From the NCBI GenBank assembly GCA_046715235.1, contig JBKJZO010000163.1:1-19880 (forward strand): a DNA stretch of 19,880 nt, given 5' to 3'. The stretch is from JBKJZO01 sp046715235 (lineage in GTDB: Bacteria > Actinomycetota > Actinomycetes > BP-191). The translations under genes and the position numbers were made by a program. This document shows, piece by piece, positions 1-7,056 of this stretch; the first letter of the stretch is position 1; each line of letters begins with the position of its first letter. A model generated the notes under the pieces. It was not told where the DNA came from, did not search any database, and worked only from the letters and a program-made list of their open reading frames with translations.

Positions 1-246
1 CATCTGGACTCGACGTCCGAGGCCGCCGTACAAGCTGCACTGGGTACTGCTCTCGCAGGCCGTACGGCGTTGGTCATCGCCCACCGCCTGTCCACGATCC
101 GGGACGCCGACGCCATACTCGTCGTCGAGGACGGCGAGATCGTCGAGCGGGGGTCGCACAGCGAGTTGCTGGCCGCCGGCGGCCGGTACGCCCAGCTCTA
201 CCAGACCCAGTTCGAGGACGACTCCGTGCCCGAACCCGTCGCGTGA
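1..246 (+). CDS. ABC transporter ATP-binding protein, C-terminal end (partial)
   Basis: This is the last 81 codons of an ABC ATPase whose 5' part lies outside the window. The reading frame opens at base 1 with a D-loop-like Leu-Asp-Ser (from the end of Walker B). It continues to the H-loop in the segment VIAHRLSTIRDAD, where the His is the switch histidine, and then to the typical exporter ending with EDGEIVERGSHSELL and YAQLYQTQF. This ending is characteristic of the MsbA/multidrug and lipid exporter (ABCB-like) class, where the nucleotide-binding domain is usually fused behind a six-helix membrane domain. The fusion and the substrate cannot be seen here. The stop is 22 bases before the next start, so co-transcription with the aldo/keto reductase is likely. 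Confidence 0.9.
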   Translation, partial: HLDSTSEAAVQAALGTALAGRTALVIAHRLSTIRDADAILVVEDGEIVERGSHSELLAAGGRYAQLYQTQFEDDSVPEPVA

Positions 247-268
247 CCAACCGCGAGAGGCGAGTCGA

Positions 269-1294
269 ATGACGTACGAAGCTGATGGTCGGCGCTACGA
301 CTCGATGACCTACCGTCGTTGCGGGCGCAGCGGCCTCGACCTGCCGGCCGTGTCGTTCGGCTTGTGGCACAACTTCGGCGACGACAAGCCCATCGACACG
401 CAGCGCGCGACCCTGCGCCGCGCCTTCGATCTCGGGGTCACGCATTTCGACCTGGCCAACAACTACGGGCCGCCGTACGGCTCCGCCGAGCGCAACTTCG
501 GCACGATCTTCAAGCAGGACTTCGCGCGCTATCGCGACGAGCTCATCATCTCGTCGAAGGCCGGCTGGGACATGTGGCCCGGGCCGTACGGCGACCACGG
601 CTCCCGCAAGTACCTCACCGCGAGCCTCGACCAGAGCCTGCAGCGGATGGGCATCGAGTACGTCGACATCTTCTACTCGCACCGGTTCGACCCCGACACG
701 CCGCTCGAAGAGACGATGGGCGCGCTCGACAACGCGGTGCGACAGGGCAAGGCGCTGTACGCCGGCATCTCGTCGTACTCGCCGGAGCGCACCGAGGAGG
801 CCGCGCAGATCCTGAGGCGCCTCGGTACGCCACTGCTGCTCCACCAGCCGTCGTACTCGATGCTCAACCGCTGGATCGAAAGTGGCCTGCTCGACGTACT
901 CGAGGATGAAGGGGTCGGCTGCATCGCGTTCTCGCCGCTGGCGCAAGGGATGCTCACCGACCGCTACCTGAACGGGATCCCCGAGGACTCGCGGGCGGCG
1001 CAGCACAAGTCGCTCGACCCCAACATGATCAAGCCGGAGGCGCTCGAGCACATGCGGGCGCTCAACAACATCGCCAAGGGACGCGGGCAGAGCCTCGCGC
1101 AGCTCGCGCTGGCCTGGGCGCTCCGTGACAGCCGGGTCACTTCGGTGCTGATCGGGGCAAGCAGCGTCCGGCAACTCGAGCAGAACATCGGCGCGCTCGA
1201 CAATCTGACGTTCACCGACGACGAGCTGACCGAGATCGACAAGCACGCCGTCGACGGTGGCGTGGACCTGTGGGCGGAATCGAGCAGCGGCTGA
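269..1294 (+). CDS. gpr: Aldo/keto reductase, L-glyceraldehyde 3-phosphate reductase (YghZ/Gpr) type
   Basis: This 341-residue NADPH-dependent reductase follows E. coli YghZ/Gpr almost end to end: YRRCGRSGLDLPA near the N-terminus, FDLANNYGPP, the DMWPGPYG stretch, YVDIFYSHR, GISSYSPERT and SVLIGAS. The catalytic tetrad is visible as Asp61, Tyr66, Lys97 and His138. The family reduces L-glyceraldehyde 3-phosphate and other small aldehydes such as methylglyoxal in the cytoplasm, usually as a detoxification step. The ATG at 269 is preceded by GAGAGG eight bases upstream, and this start gives the same N-terminal length as YghZ. An internal ATG at 305 would remove the first residues of the conserved region. 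The C-terminal DLWAESS also matches the family. Substrate in this organism is inferred from homology only. Confidence 0.93.
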   Translation: MTYEADGRRYDSMTYRRCGRSGLDLPAVSFGLWHNFGDDKPIDTQRATLRRAFDLGVTHFDLANNYGPPYGSAERNFGTIFKQDFARYRDELIISSKAGWDMWPGPYGDHGSRKYLTASLDQSLQRMGIEYVDIFYSHRFDPDTPLEETMGALDNAVRQGKALYAGISSYSPERTEEAAQILRRLGTPLLLHQPSYSMLNRWIESGLLDVLEDEGVGCIAFSPLAQGMLTDRYLNGIPEDSRAAQHKSLDPNMIKPEALEHMRALNNIAKGRGQSLAQLALAWALRDSRVTSVLIGASSVRQLEQNIGALDNLTFTDDELTEIDKHAVDGGVDLWAESSSG

Positions 1295-1334
1295 CCCACG
1301 GCGAGGTCGCTTGATTTGTCGGAGGGCCGTGCTT

Positions 1335-1354
1335 GAATGACACGGATGTCATTC
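1335..1354. promoter_or_regulatory. Perfect 7-bp inverted repeat upstream of the DUF3263 gene
   Basis: GAATGAC and GTCATTC are separated by six bases. The element lies 10 bases before the AAGGAG ribosome-binding site of the DUF3263 gene and just downstream of a weak promoter-like pair (TTGATT at 1311-1316, TTGAAT at 1333-1338, 16-base spacer). It could be an operator or a small hairpin at the 5' end of the transcript. I cannot name a binding protein. Confidence 0.4.
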
Positions 1355-1375
1355 GCGCCCCGTAAGGAGCAAAGC

Positions 1376-1666
1376 ATGGACGCGGCACCGATCCTGCAGC
1401 CGGTATTCACCGGCGGCGAGCTCACCGAGCGCGAGCGCGAGATCTTGTCCTTCGAGCGTCAGTGGTGGAAGTACGCCGGCGCCAAGGAGCAGGCTGTCCG
1501 CGAGTTGTTCGACATGTCGGCGACGCGCTACTACCAGCTCCTCAACGCCCTGATCGACCGTCCCGAGGCGCTCGTGCACGATCCGATGCTGGTCAAGCGG
1601 CTGCGCCGGCTCCGGTCGAGCCGCCAGCGAGCGCGGTCCGCCCGCCGCCTCGGTCTCGAAGGGTAA
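1376..1666 (+). CDS. DUF3263 family protein
   Basis: This small basic protein of 96 residues is rich in Arg and Lys at its C-terminus. It carries the hallmark of the actinobacterial DUF3263 family: LTEREREILSFERQWWKYAGAKEQAVRELFDMSATRYYQLLNALID split over residues 17-61, then a basic tail with RQRARSARRLG. The middle resembles a helix-turn-helix (a KEQAVRELFDMSATRYYQLLN-like helix pair), so a DNA-binding role is plausible but unproven. The ATG at 1376 has AAGGAG six bases upstream. A start at 1337 would add 13 residues and has no ribosome-binding site. Mycobacterium Rv0430 is, from memory, the equivalent gene and is likewise followed by a LytR_C protein. That pairing supports a functional link with the next gene. 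Confidence 0.9.
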   Translation: MDAAPILQPVFTGGELTEREREILSFERQWWKYAGAKEQAVRELFDMSATRYYQLLNALIDRPEALVHDPMLVKRLRRLRSSRQRARSARRLGLEG

Positions 1667-1817
1667 ACCGACGAGCGAGTACGAACCGGAGGCCGGCCAG
1701 CAGACCGACGACCCGTGGCAGACGGTTCCGCGCTACAGCCCGGCGCCACCCCCACCTCCCCCTCCCCCGGCTGTCGTCACCCCGCCTTGGCCTTACCAGA
1801 CCCCGCGGGTCGATCTG

Positions 1818-2432
1818 TTGCCTCCCGACGACGGCGGCCGACGTGCCGCCGGCCCGAGCCATCGATCCGGTGACACATCGCTGATGTTCTCGAGCCTGGG
1901 CCGGTCCGTTGCCGGCGGGCTTGTCGCCATCGCGGTGATCGTCGCGGGCATTGTCGCGGTCAACTCCTTCCAGAACGACGAACCAAAGGCGCCGGTCGCA
2001 TCGCCCAAGCCGGCGGCGTCGATCGCCGCGAGTGCGACCCACAGCGCAGAAGAGTCCGAAGCGAGTGACGTCGAGCCGGAGCCGACATCGCCCGGGTCCA
2101 CCGCGCCGGCCGCGGCACCCACCGCCGCCGCGCCCGACAGCCCGGAGGCGGCCGCCTTACGCGTGCCTCTGCTGGTTTTGAACAGCTCTCGCATTCGGGG
2201 TCTCGCCGCTTCCGCCAAGGCCGACTTCGAGAAGGCCGGCTGGACGGTTCACAAACCAGACAACACCCGCTACCGCGCCGCGGTCACGACCGTCTATTAC
2301 CTGCCGGGGCAGGAAGGCGCCGCACGCCAGCTCATGCGCGACGTGCCCGCCGTACAACGCATGCTGCTGCGGCCCCTCGCCCTGCCGGGCACCGGCCTGA
2401 CGGTGGTCGTGACCCGGGAATACGCCGGCTGA
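1818..2432 (+). CDS. LytR_C-domain membrane-anchored protein (VirR-like)
   Basis: From the TTG at 1818 the protein has 204 residues. A single membrane segment lies at about 30-48 (VAGGLVAIAVIVAGIVAVN), followed by a low-complexity Ala/Pro/Ser/Glu linker (about 55-112). A LytR_C domain lies at about 115-201, starting LLVLNSSRIRGLAASAKADFEKAGW and ending LTVVVTREYAG. The domain would be outside the membrane. The family includes Mycobacterium Rv0431 (VirR), linked to cell-envelope integrity and vesicle release, which also follows a DUF3263 gene. The start is uncertain. TTG 1818 has no ribosome-binding site, and ATG 1884 would begin just before the membrane segment. The same frame is open and coding-like from 1554, with a proline run near 1744-1770, but contains no ATG, GTG, TTG or CTG before 1815. 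Confidence 0.8.
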   Translation: MPPDDGGRRAAGPSHRSGDTSLMFSSLGRSVAGGLVAIAVIVAGIVAVNSFQNDEPKAPVASPKPAASIAASATHSAEESEASDVEPEPTSPGSTAPAAAPTAAAPDSPEAAALRVPLLVLNSSRIRGLAASAKADFEKAGWTVHKPDNTRYRAAVTTVYYLPGQEGAARQLMRDVPAVQRMLLRPLALPGTGLTVVVTREYAG

Positions 2433-2479
2433 GCCGACTGCCGTTACGGTGGGGGGACTATCCGACCTAGGGGGCGCAG

Positions 2480-3532
2480 GTGCGTATCGCACTCGTTGCG
2501 CCGCCGTGGATCCCGGTGCCGCCACTGGGCTACGGCGGCATCGAGTGGGTGGTGCACCTGCTGGCCGAGCGCCTCGTCGCGACTGGCCACGAGGTGACTC
2601 TCTACGCGAGAGGTGACTCGCGTACGTCGGCCGAGCTGGTCGCGTTCGTGCCCAAGGCCGAGCCAAGGCGCATGCACGATCAAAGTCTCGACGCCCACCA
2701 CATGGGGCAGGTCTTCAGGGACATCCGCGCTCGCGCCGACCGCGGCGATGGGCCGGACGTCGTGCACGACCACAGCGAATGGCTGGGTGCGGCGTTCGCC
2801 CACACACTGCCGATGCCGGTCGTGTTCACGCACCACAACCCGCTGACCCCCGACCGCCGGCGCGTCTATGACGCGTTCTTCGACGACGTGACACACGTCT
2901 GTCTCTCGCAGCACCAGCGCTCGACGTGGTCACGGCTGGCCGACGCCCCGGTGGTCGCCAACGCGATCGACGTGTCGGCGTACGACGTCCGGTCCGGCAG
3001 GGACGATTTCCTGCTGTGCCTCTCGCGGATTCATCCCGACAAGGGCAACCACCTCGCGCTGGAGGCTGGCCGGCGCACCGGGCGCGACGTCGTCCTCGTC
3101 GGGAAGATCGATGCCGGTGAGGGCGGGCGCTACTTCGCCGAGCAGGTCGAGCCGCTGCTCGGCCCGCGCGCTCGTTACCTGGGAGAGGTCAGCGATGACA
3201 CCAAGCACGAGCTGCTGGGCAGTGCCGCGGGAACGCTGTTCCCGATCCGATGGGACGAGCCCTTCGGGCTCGTGATGGCCGAGTCGATGGCCGCCGGAAC
3301 TCCGTGCATCGCGTTCGCCCGTGGGGCTGCGCCCGAAGTGATCGTCGACGGCGTGACCGGATTCCTGGTCGACGACCTCGACGGGTTGGTCACCGCGGTC
3401 GGGCGTCTCGACGAGATCGACCCGGTGGCCTGCCGGGTGCACGTAGAGCGGCATTTCTCGCCCGAGTCGATGGCCTCGGCGTACGTCCAGGTCTACGACG
3501 GCGCGCTCGCCGGCAGGTCGGTCCACGCATGA
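2480..3532 (+). CDS. Glycosyltransferase family 4 (GT-B fold)
   Basis: This 350-residue GT-B glycosyltransferase begins MRIALVAPPWIPVPPLGYGG with the glycine-rich donor loop (GYGGIEW, residues 17-23). The C-terminal half carries LCLSRIHPDKG (180-189), typical of the nucleotide-sugar-binding domain, and the EX7E signature as Glu260 and Glu268 in DEPFGLVMAESMAAGTP. Such retaining enzymes transfer a sugar from a nucleotide donor. Donor and acceptor cannot be read here. The GTG start at 2480 has a GGGG-rich ribosome-binding site a few bases upstream. The stop overlaps the next start as ATGA, so it is translationally coupled to the HAD phosphatase and then the methyltransferase. No membrane segment is evident, so it should be cytosolic or peripheral. 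Confidence 0.9.
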   Translation: MRIALVAPPWIPVPPLGYGGIEWVVHLLAERLVATGHEVTLYARGDSRTSAELVAFVPKAEPRRMHDQSLDAHHMGQVFRDIRARADRGDGPDVVHDHSEWLGAAFAHTLPMPVVFTHHNPLTPDRRRVYDAFFDDVTHVCLSQHQRSTWSRLADAPVVANAIDVSAYDVRSGRDDFLLCLSRIHPDKGNHLALEAGRRTGRDVVLVGKIDAGEGGRYFAEQVEPLLGPRARYLGEVSDDTKHELLGSAAGTLFPIRWDEPFGLVMAESMAAGTPCIAFARGAAPEVIVDGVTGFLVDDLDGLVTAVGRLDEIDPVACRVHVERHFSPESMASAYVQVYDGALAGRSVHA

Positions 3533-4383
3533 ACGACCCCACTGCGACCGCGTCCGCGACGGGTCCGGGGTGGGTCGACGAGGTTTTCGCGGCGGTTGTG
3601 GCGCGCCCCGAGCAGGCGATGGTGGCGCTCGACTACGACGGCACACTGGCACCCATCGTGGCCCGGCCGGAAGACGCGATTCCTGCGCCGGGGGGCATCG
3701 ACGCCGTACGCCGGCTCGCGGCGCGGGTCGGCACGCTCGCCTTCGTGACCGGTCGGCCGCTCCATGAGCTGCTGTCGTTGTCCGGGCTGGACGCCGCGTG
3801 GGATGGCGGCCGCGCGCCCGAATCGTTGGTGCTGCGCGGCCACTACGGCCTCGAACGATGGGACCGCTCGTCCGGCCGAGTGATCCACCCGCCGGCCGCA
3901 GCCGGTGTGGAGGAGGCGCGGGCGGTCCTGCCGATGCTGCTCGAGTTGTGCCCGCGTGGCGTGCGGGTCGAGGACAAGAGACTCTCGCTCGCTGTGCACA
4001 CCAGGGAGGCCGACGACCCCTGGACCGCACTGAAAGCGTTGCTTCCCGCGCTGGCCGAGCTCGCCGAGGAGACCGCGCTCGAGCTCGCGCTGGGTCGGTT
4101 CGTCATCGAGCTTCGGCCGAGGGGCGTCGACAAGGGCGCGACACTGCTAGAGCTGATCCGCGAGCGCCGGCCCGAGTCCCTTGTATTCCTAGGCGACGAC
4201 GTGGGTGACGAGCCGGCGTTTGAGGTGGTCGACCAGGCCCGCGCGGAGGGCGTGCTCGCGGTCGCCGTTCTCTCCGACAGCGACGAGGCCGCTCCGCGGA
4301 TGCGGGCGCGGGCGCACAAGATCGTGCCGGGCCCGGAGGGTGTCGTCCGGCTGCTCAACGACCTTGCGGACCGGATCGGGTGA
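3529..4383 (+). CDS. otsB: Trehalose-phosphatase-family HAD phosphatase (OtsB-like)
   Basis: This 284-residue HAD phosphatase has all family motifs. DYDGT at 35-39 holds the nucleophile Asp35 and general acid Asp37, TGR lies at 74-76, Lys202 sits in GVDKG, and GDDVGDEPAF at 222-231 supplies magnesium ligands. GHYGLE (104-109) and VEDKRLSLAVH (147-157) match the cap and substrate region of trehalose-6-phosphate phosphatases. The expected reaction is trehalose 6-phosphate to trehalose. The ATG at 3529 overlaps the glycosyltransferase stop (ATGA). The same frame is open upstream, but that part is a shadow of the glycosyltransferase. No otsA lies in the window, and the operon partners are a GT4 enzyme and a methyltransferase. 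A related sugar phosphate made by this operon is therefore an alternative substrate. Confidence 0.85.
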   Translation: MNDPTATASATGPGWVDEVFAAVVARPEQAMVALDYDGTLAPIVARPEDAIPAPGGIDAVRRLAARVGTLAFVTGRPLHELLSLSGLDAAWDGGRAPESLVLRGHYGLERWDRSSGRVIHPPAAAGVEEARAVLPMLLELCPRGVRVEDKRLSLAVHTREADDPWTALKALLPALAELAEETALELALGRFVIELRPRGVDKGATLLELIRERRPESLVFLGDDVGDEPAFEVVDQARAEGVLAVAVLSDSDEAAPRMRARAHKIVPGPEGVVRLLNDLADRIG

Positions 4384-5156
4384 ACGAGCTCGAGGCGCAC
4401 CGGCGCAACCGGGAGCAATACGCCGCCGTTGCCGCCAACTACGCGACGAGTGAGAGCCATGCCTGCGGCGAAGACCTCGAGTGGTTCGCGTCACGCGCCG
4501 GCACGGTGATGCCGGGCGTGGCGATCGACGTCGCGTGCGGCGGCGGCTTCTCGACGGCCGCCCTCACTGCGGCGGGTCATCGGGTTCTCGCCCTCGACCT
4601 CACCTACGAGTCGCTGGTCGCCGCTAGCGCGGTCGCCGGCAGCGCTCGCACGACGTGGGCCTGCGCCGCCGCCGAGCACCTGCCGATCGCCACCGGGGCC
4701 GTCGCACTCATCGGGTGCCGCATCGCTGCACACCACTTCGCCGACGCGGCTCGATTCGTCGACGAGGTATGCCGGGTTCTCGCCCCGGCCGGCGTGCTGC
4801 TGCTCGTCGATTCGACCGTGCCAGAGGACGACGAGCTGGCGCAGTGGCTCAACGGGGTAGAGCTGCATCGCGATCCTTCACACCAGAGTTCCTGGCCGGC
4901 GAGCAGGTGGCGGGCCGTGCTGACCGGCGCCAGGCTCCGGGTCGACGAGACCCGCACGGTTCGCAAGCGGCACGAGTTGGCCCCGTGGCTCACCCGTGCG
5001 GGCTGCGTCGGCGAGCGCGCCGAGGTGGTCCTCGACCGTTTCCGCTCTGCCAGCGTCACCGTGCGGTCGGCGTACGAGATCGAGTACGACGGCGGCGAGG
5101 CGGTCGCGTTCACCGACACCAAGGTCTGCCTGCGGGCGTCAAAACCGGCGGGCTGA
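4380..5156 (+). CDS. Class I SAM-dependent methyltransferase
   Basis: This 258-residue Rossmann-fold methyltransferase has SAM motif I as IDVACGGGF (49-57), an acidic residue after strand 2 in ALDLT (Asp73), AAAEHLPIATGAV as the motif II region (97-109), and RVLAPAGVLLLVD (132-144) for the later strands. The layout is that of the UbiE/methyltransf_11 type. The GTG start at 4380 overlaps the stop of the upstream phosphatase as GTGA, so it is the third gene of a coupled operon. It may methylate the product of the glycosyltransferase or an unrelated small molecule. Nothing in the sequence fixes the substrate. Confidence 0.87.
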   Translation: MNELEAHRRNREQYAAVAANYATSESHACGEDLEWFASRAGTVMPGVAIDVACGGGFSTAALTAAGHRVLALDLTYESLVAASAVAGSARTTWACAAAEHLPIATGAVALIGCRIAAHHFADAARFVDEVCRVLAPAGVLLLVDSTVPEDDELAQWLNGVELHRDPSHQSSWPASRWRAVLTGARLRVDETRTVRKRHELAPWLTRAGCVGERAEVVLDRFRSASVTVRSAYEIEYDGGEAVAFTDTKVCLRASKPAG

Positions 5157-5184
5157 CGCCGCGAAAAAAAGGCCGGGCATTCAC

Positions 5185-5213
5185 GGAACCCCACCCCTGC
5201 TGCCGGACATAGT
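5185..5213 (+). promoter_or_regulatory. Candidate promoter of the sigma-factor operon, leaderless
   Basis: GGAACC at 5185-5190, the usual -35 type for ECF sigma factors, is followed after 17 bases by CATAGT at 5208-5213, close to a -10 of the TANNNT kind. A start about six bases downstream would fall on the GTG at 5219, giving a leaderless transcript. This agrees with the absence of a ribosome-binding site before that GTG. The GGAAC box suggests autoregulation, which is inference only. Confidence 0.4.
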
Positions 5214-5218
5214 GCGGT

Positions 5219-5857
5219 GTGAGCCAGGAATCGGCCGGAGCGGCCACCGACGCTGAGCTGTGGGCTCGGGTCGGCAAGCACGATTCCGCCGCTTTCCGCG
5301 TGCTGTACGAGCGGCATTCCACCGCGGTCTACAACCACTGCTTCCGCCGTACGGCGTCGTGGTCGTCGGCGCAGGACCTCACGTCCGTGGTGTTCCTCGA
5401 GGCGTGGCGTCGGCGACGCGAGGTGCGGCTCAGCAGCGATTCGATCCTGCCGTGGCTGCTCGCCGTCGCCAACAACGCGACCCGTAACCAGGAGCGCTCA
5501 CTGCGCCGGCACCGCCGGCTGCTCGCCAAGCTGCCTGACGTCGTACTCACGCCTGACCCGGCCGACGACGTCGCGGCTCGCCTCGACGATGAACACCGCA
5601 TGCGCCGGGTGCTCGCCGGCTGGTCTCGGCTGACCCAGGGCGAGCGCGACGTCCTCGCGCTCTGTGTCTGGGCCGAGTTGTCGTACGCCGACGCTGCGGT
5701 CGCACTCGGCGTACCCGTGGGCACGGTTCGCTCGCGCCTTTCGCGCGCTCGTGAGCACCTGCGCCAGATCGCGGACGAGCCGGTCGTCGTGACCACGTCC
5801 GCACCTGTCCGTACCGCACACCGGATGTCGCTAGAGCCGGAGGGGGATCCGTCATGA
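5219..5857 (+). CDS. ECF-type RNA polymerase sigma factor
   Basis: This 212-residue sigma-70 family protein has only regions 2 and 4. Region 2 covers about 25-93, with AQDLTSVVFLEAWRRR (51-66) as the core-binding helix and WLLAVANNATRNQER (79-93) as region 2.3-2.4. Region 4 covers about 134-182, with LTQGERDVLAL and the helix-turn-helix LSYADAAVALGVPVGTVRSRL. The protein directs RNA polymerase to a small regulon. The GTG at 5219 has no ribosome-binding site, but a possible leaderless promoter lies just upstream. The stop overlaps the ATG of the following membrane protein (ATGA), the usual arrangement for a sigma factor and its regulator. The C-terminal 30 residues lie outside conserved regions. 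Confidence 0.9.
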   Translation: MSQESAGAATDAELWARVGKHDSAAFRVLYERHSTAVYNHCFRRTASWSSAQDLTSVVFLEAWRRRREVRLSSDSILPWLLAVANNATRNQERSLRRHRRLLAKLPDVVLTPDPADDVAARLDDEHRMRRVLAGWSRLTQGERDVLALCVWAELSYADAAVALGVPVGTVRSRLSRAREHLRQIADEPVVVTTSAPVRTAHRMSLEPEGDPS

Positions 5858-6381
5858 GCGACTTGTTGTACGTACCACCTCAGCGCGCGATGCCACCAGA
5901 GCTTCGACGCCTGCACGCAGACCTGCTGGAGAGCGTGATACGACGCCCACCGCCGTGGCGCTCGAAGTTCTCGCTGCTGGCGCTCGCCGGAACGTTGGTC
6001 GTCGGCACGGGTGTGGCGACGGCGGTTGTCCGCCGGGGCGAGGTCACTGACACCTCCGTCGCCCGCTGCTACAGCCAGGCGATTCGGGACGACGGGAAAG
6101 ATTTCCCGGGCGGGAGCGTCGTCATGGTCGATCCATTCGACCCGAAGCGACCGGAGAACCGTCCGGGCCCATCCGGTGCCGCCGAGGCGATCGGGCTGTG
6201 CTCGGCCTGGTGGCGCGACGGGCTCGACAAGCGCGTCCCGGGCCAGCCGTTTGTGCTCCCGACCGAGCCACAACCAGTCCCGGCGCTGGTCGTCTGCGTG
6301 CTACCCAACGGGCAGGCAGCCGTGTACCCGGGCGATTCCCAGACCTGTGCGCAACTCGAGCTCGACGAGGTGCGCACCTAG
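5854..6381 (+). CDS. Single-span membrane protein coupled to the sigma factor, possible anti-sigma factor
   Basis: I do not recognise the family of this 175-residue protein. Residues 1-38 are polar and basic (RRLHADLLESVIRRPPPWRSK). Residues 39-59 form one membrane span (FSLLALAGTLVVGTGVATAVV). The rest would be outside the membrane and contains four cysteines (72, 116, 148, 165), enough for two disulfides. There is no HxxxCxxC zinc motif of the ZAS anti-sigma domain. Its start overlaps the sigma-factor stop (ATGA), and topology and position fit a regulator that holds the sigma factor at the membrane through the short N-terminal segment. It could equally be an unrelated co-expressed membrane protein. 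Confidence 0.7.
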   Translation: MSDLLYVPPQRAMPPELRRLHADLLESVIRRPPPWRSKFSLLALAGTLVVGTGVATAVVRRGEVTDTSVARCYSQAIRDDGKDFPGGSVVMVDPFDPKRPENRPGPSGAAEAIGLCSAWWRDGLDKRVPGQPFVLPTEPQPVPALVVCVLPNGQAAVYPGDSQTCAQLELDEVRT

Positions 6382-6385
6382 GCCC

Positions 6386-6450
6386 GCCGGGAGGGCCCGT
6401 CGGGTCCGGCTACCGCAGGGGAGTAGCTGGCACCGATTGGCCCTCCCGGC
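6386..6450. terminator. Long inverted repeat between convergent genes, likely bidirectional terminator
   Basis: A perfect 12-base inverted repeat pairs GCCGGGAGGGCC at 6386-6397 with GGCCCTCCCGGC at 6439-6450. The 41-base loop contains a second small stem (GCTAC 6409-6413 with GTAGC 6423-6427). It sits just after the stop of the membrane protein and just before the stop of the oppositely oriented crystallin-like gene. No T-run follows, so it would act as a factor-independent structure of low-T type or as an RNA stabiliser. Confidence 0.5.
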
Positions 6451-6470
6451 ACGGGGGAGCTACCAGATCG

Positions 6471-6956
6471 TCACGAGAACAGGATCGACGACGTGCGGTT
6501 GTCCATCGCTCCCATCGACGAGCAGGTGCAGTCGACGAACGAGCCGCCGTAACCGGTCGCGTCGTAGTGCCTGCCGTCGCAACCGTTGAAGCCTTGTGCC
6601 GACGAGATGACGTTGTTCCAGCCCCCTGGCAGGGAGGAGAACCCGTACGTTACGCCGCCGTAGCAGCCGGATCCGCTCGATCCGTAGAGCGCCAAACTGC
6701 TCCCGCCGTAGCCGCTCGACGAGTACTCGATGCCGACCAGGACGCTGGACAGAGCCATCGAGGCGAATGCCTTCGCCACGGTGTCGAAGCAGCTGATCGT
6801 GATGGGTTTGATCTCGGTGCTGCCCGGAGCTGAAGCATCGACGGAAGCGACACACGCGCGCGGCGCTCCTGATGCGGCGGCGGCGAGCGGGATGCCGGTG
6901 AGTGAGAGGGCGAGCGTGAGTACGCATGCCAAACCGGCCCGTTTTGCTCTATTCAT
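6471..6956 (-). CDS. Secreted beta-gamma-crystallin-like protein with two calcium-site motifs
   Basis: This 161-residue exported protein has a signal peptide at residues 1 to about 29 (basic start MNRAKR, hydrophobic core LACVLTLALSLTGIPL, then AAAAS). The C-terminal part holds two Greek-key-like units starting GYGG (82-85 and 135-138). Each contains an N/D-N/D-x-x-S/T-S calcium clamp: NNVISS at 114-119 and DNRTSS at 152-157. Six cysteines in the mature part (35, 56, 98, 126, 143, 145) suggest disulfides. Similar actinobacterial proteins are often labelled peptidase inhibitor family I36 or beta/gamma crystallin. I chose the ATG at 6956 because AAGGGG lies six bases upstream and it opens directly into a signal peptide. 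An upstream in-frame start at 7085 would add 43 residues ahead of the signal peptide. Confidence 0.82.
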   Translation of the reverse strand: MNRAKRAGLACVLTLALSLTGIPLAAAASGAPRACVASVDASAPGSTEIKPITISCFDTVAKAFASMALSSVLVGIEYSSSGYGGSSLALYGSSGSGCYGGVTYGFSSLPGGWNNVISSAQGFNGCDGRHYDATGYGGSFVDCTCSSMGAMDNRTSSILFS

Positions 6957-7013
6957 TTGTGTCCCCTTAACCAGTTCCCCCGTGGACTGATCCGAGCGTT
7001 TCGCGCTCCCCCT

Positions 7014-7039
7014 CCTGCTACCGACCCCTGCTACTGACC
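7014..7039. repeat. Tandem 13-bp repeat in the leader of the crystallin-like gene
   Basis: CCTGCTACCGACC (7014-7026) is followed directly by CCTGCTACTGACC (7027-7039), with one mismatch. The repeat falls in the predicted 5' untranslated leader of the gene on the minus strand, between the -10 box and the ribosome-binding site. It may be a slipped duplication or a regulatory site. Confidence 0.6.
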
Positions 7040-7056
7040 CCACCCGGACGCGCGTG

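Noticed and set aside
74..1246. 390-codon minus-strand open frame opposite the aldo/keto reductase
   Set aside because: The plus strand encodes an unmistakable YghZ-type enzyme, and the antisense product is Arg/Val-rich without motifs.
3250..3528. Upstream open extension of the trehalose-phosphatase frame
   Set aside because: It lies entirely inside the glycosyltransferase gene in another frame, and the ATG at 3529 overlaps the stop as ATGA, a standard coupled start.
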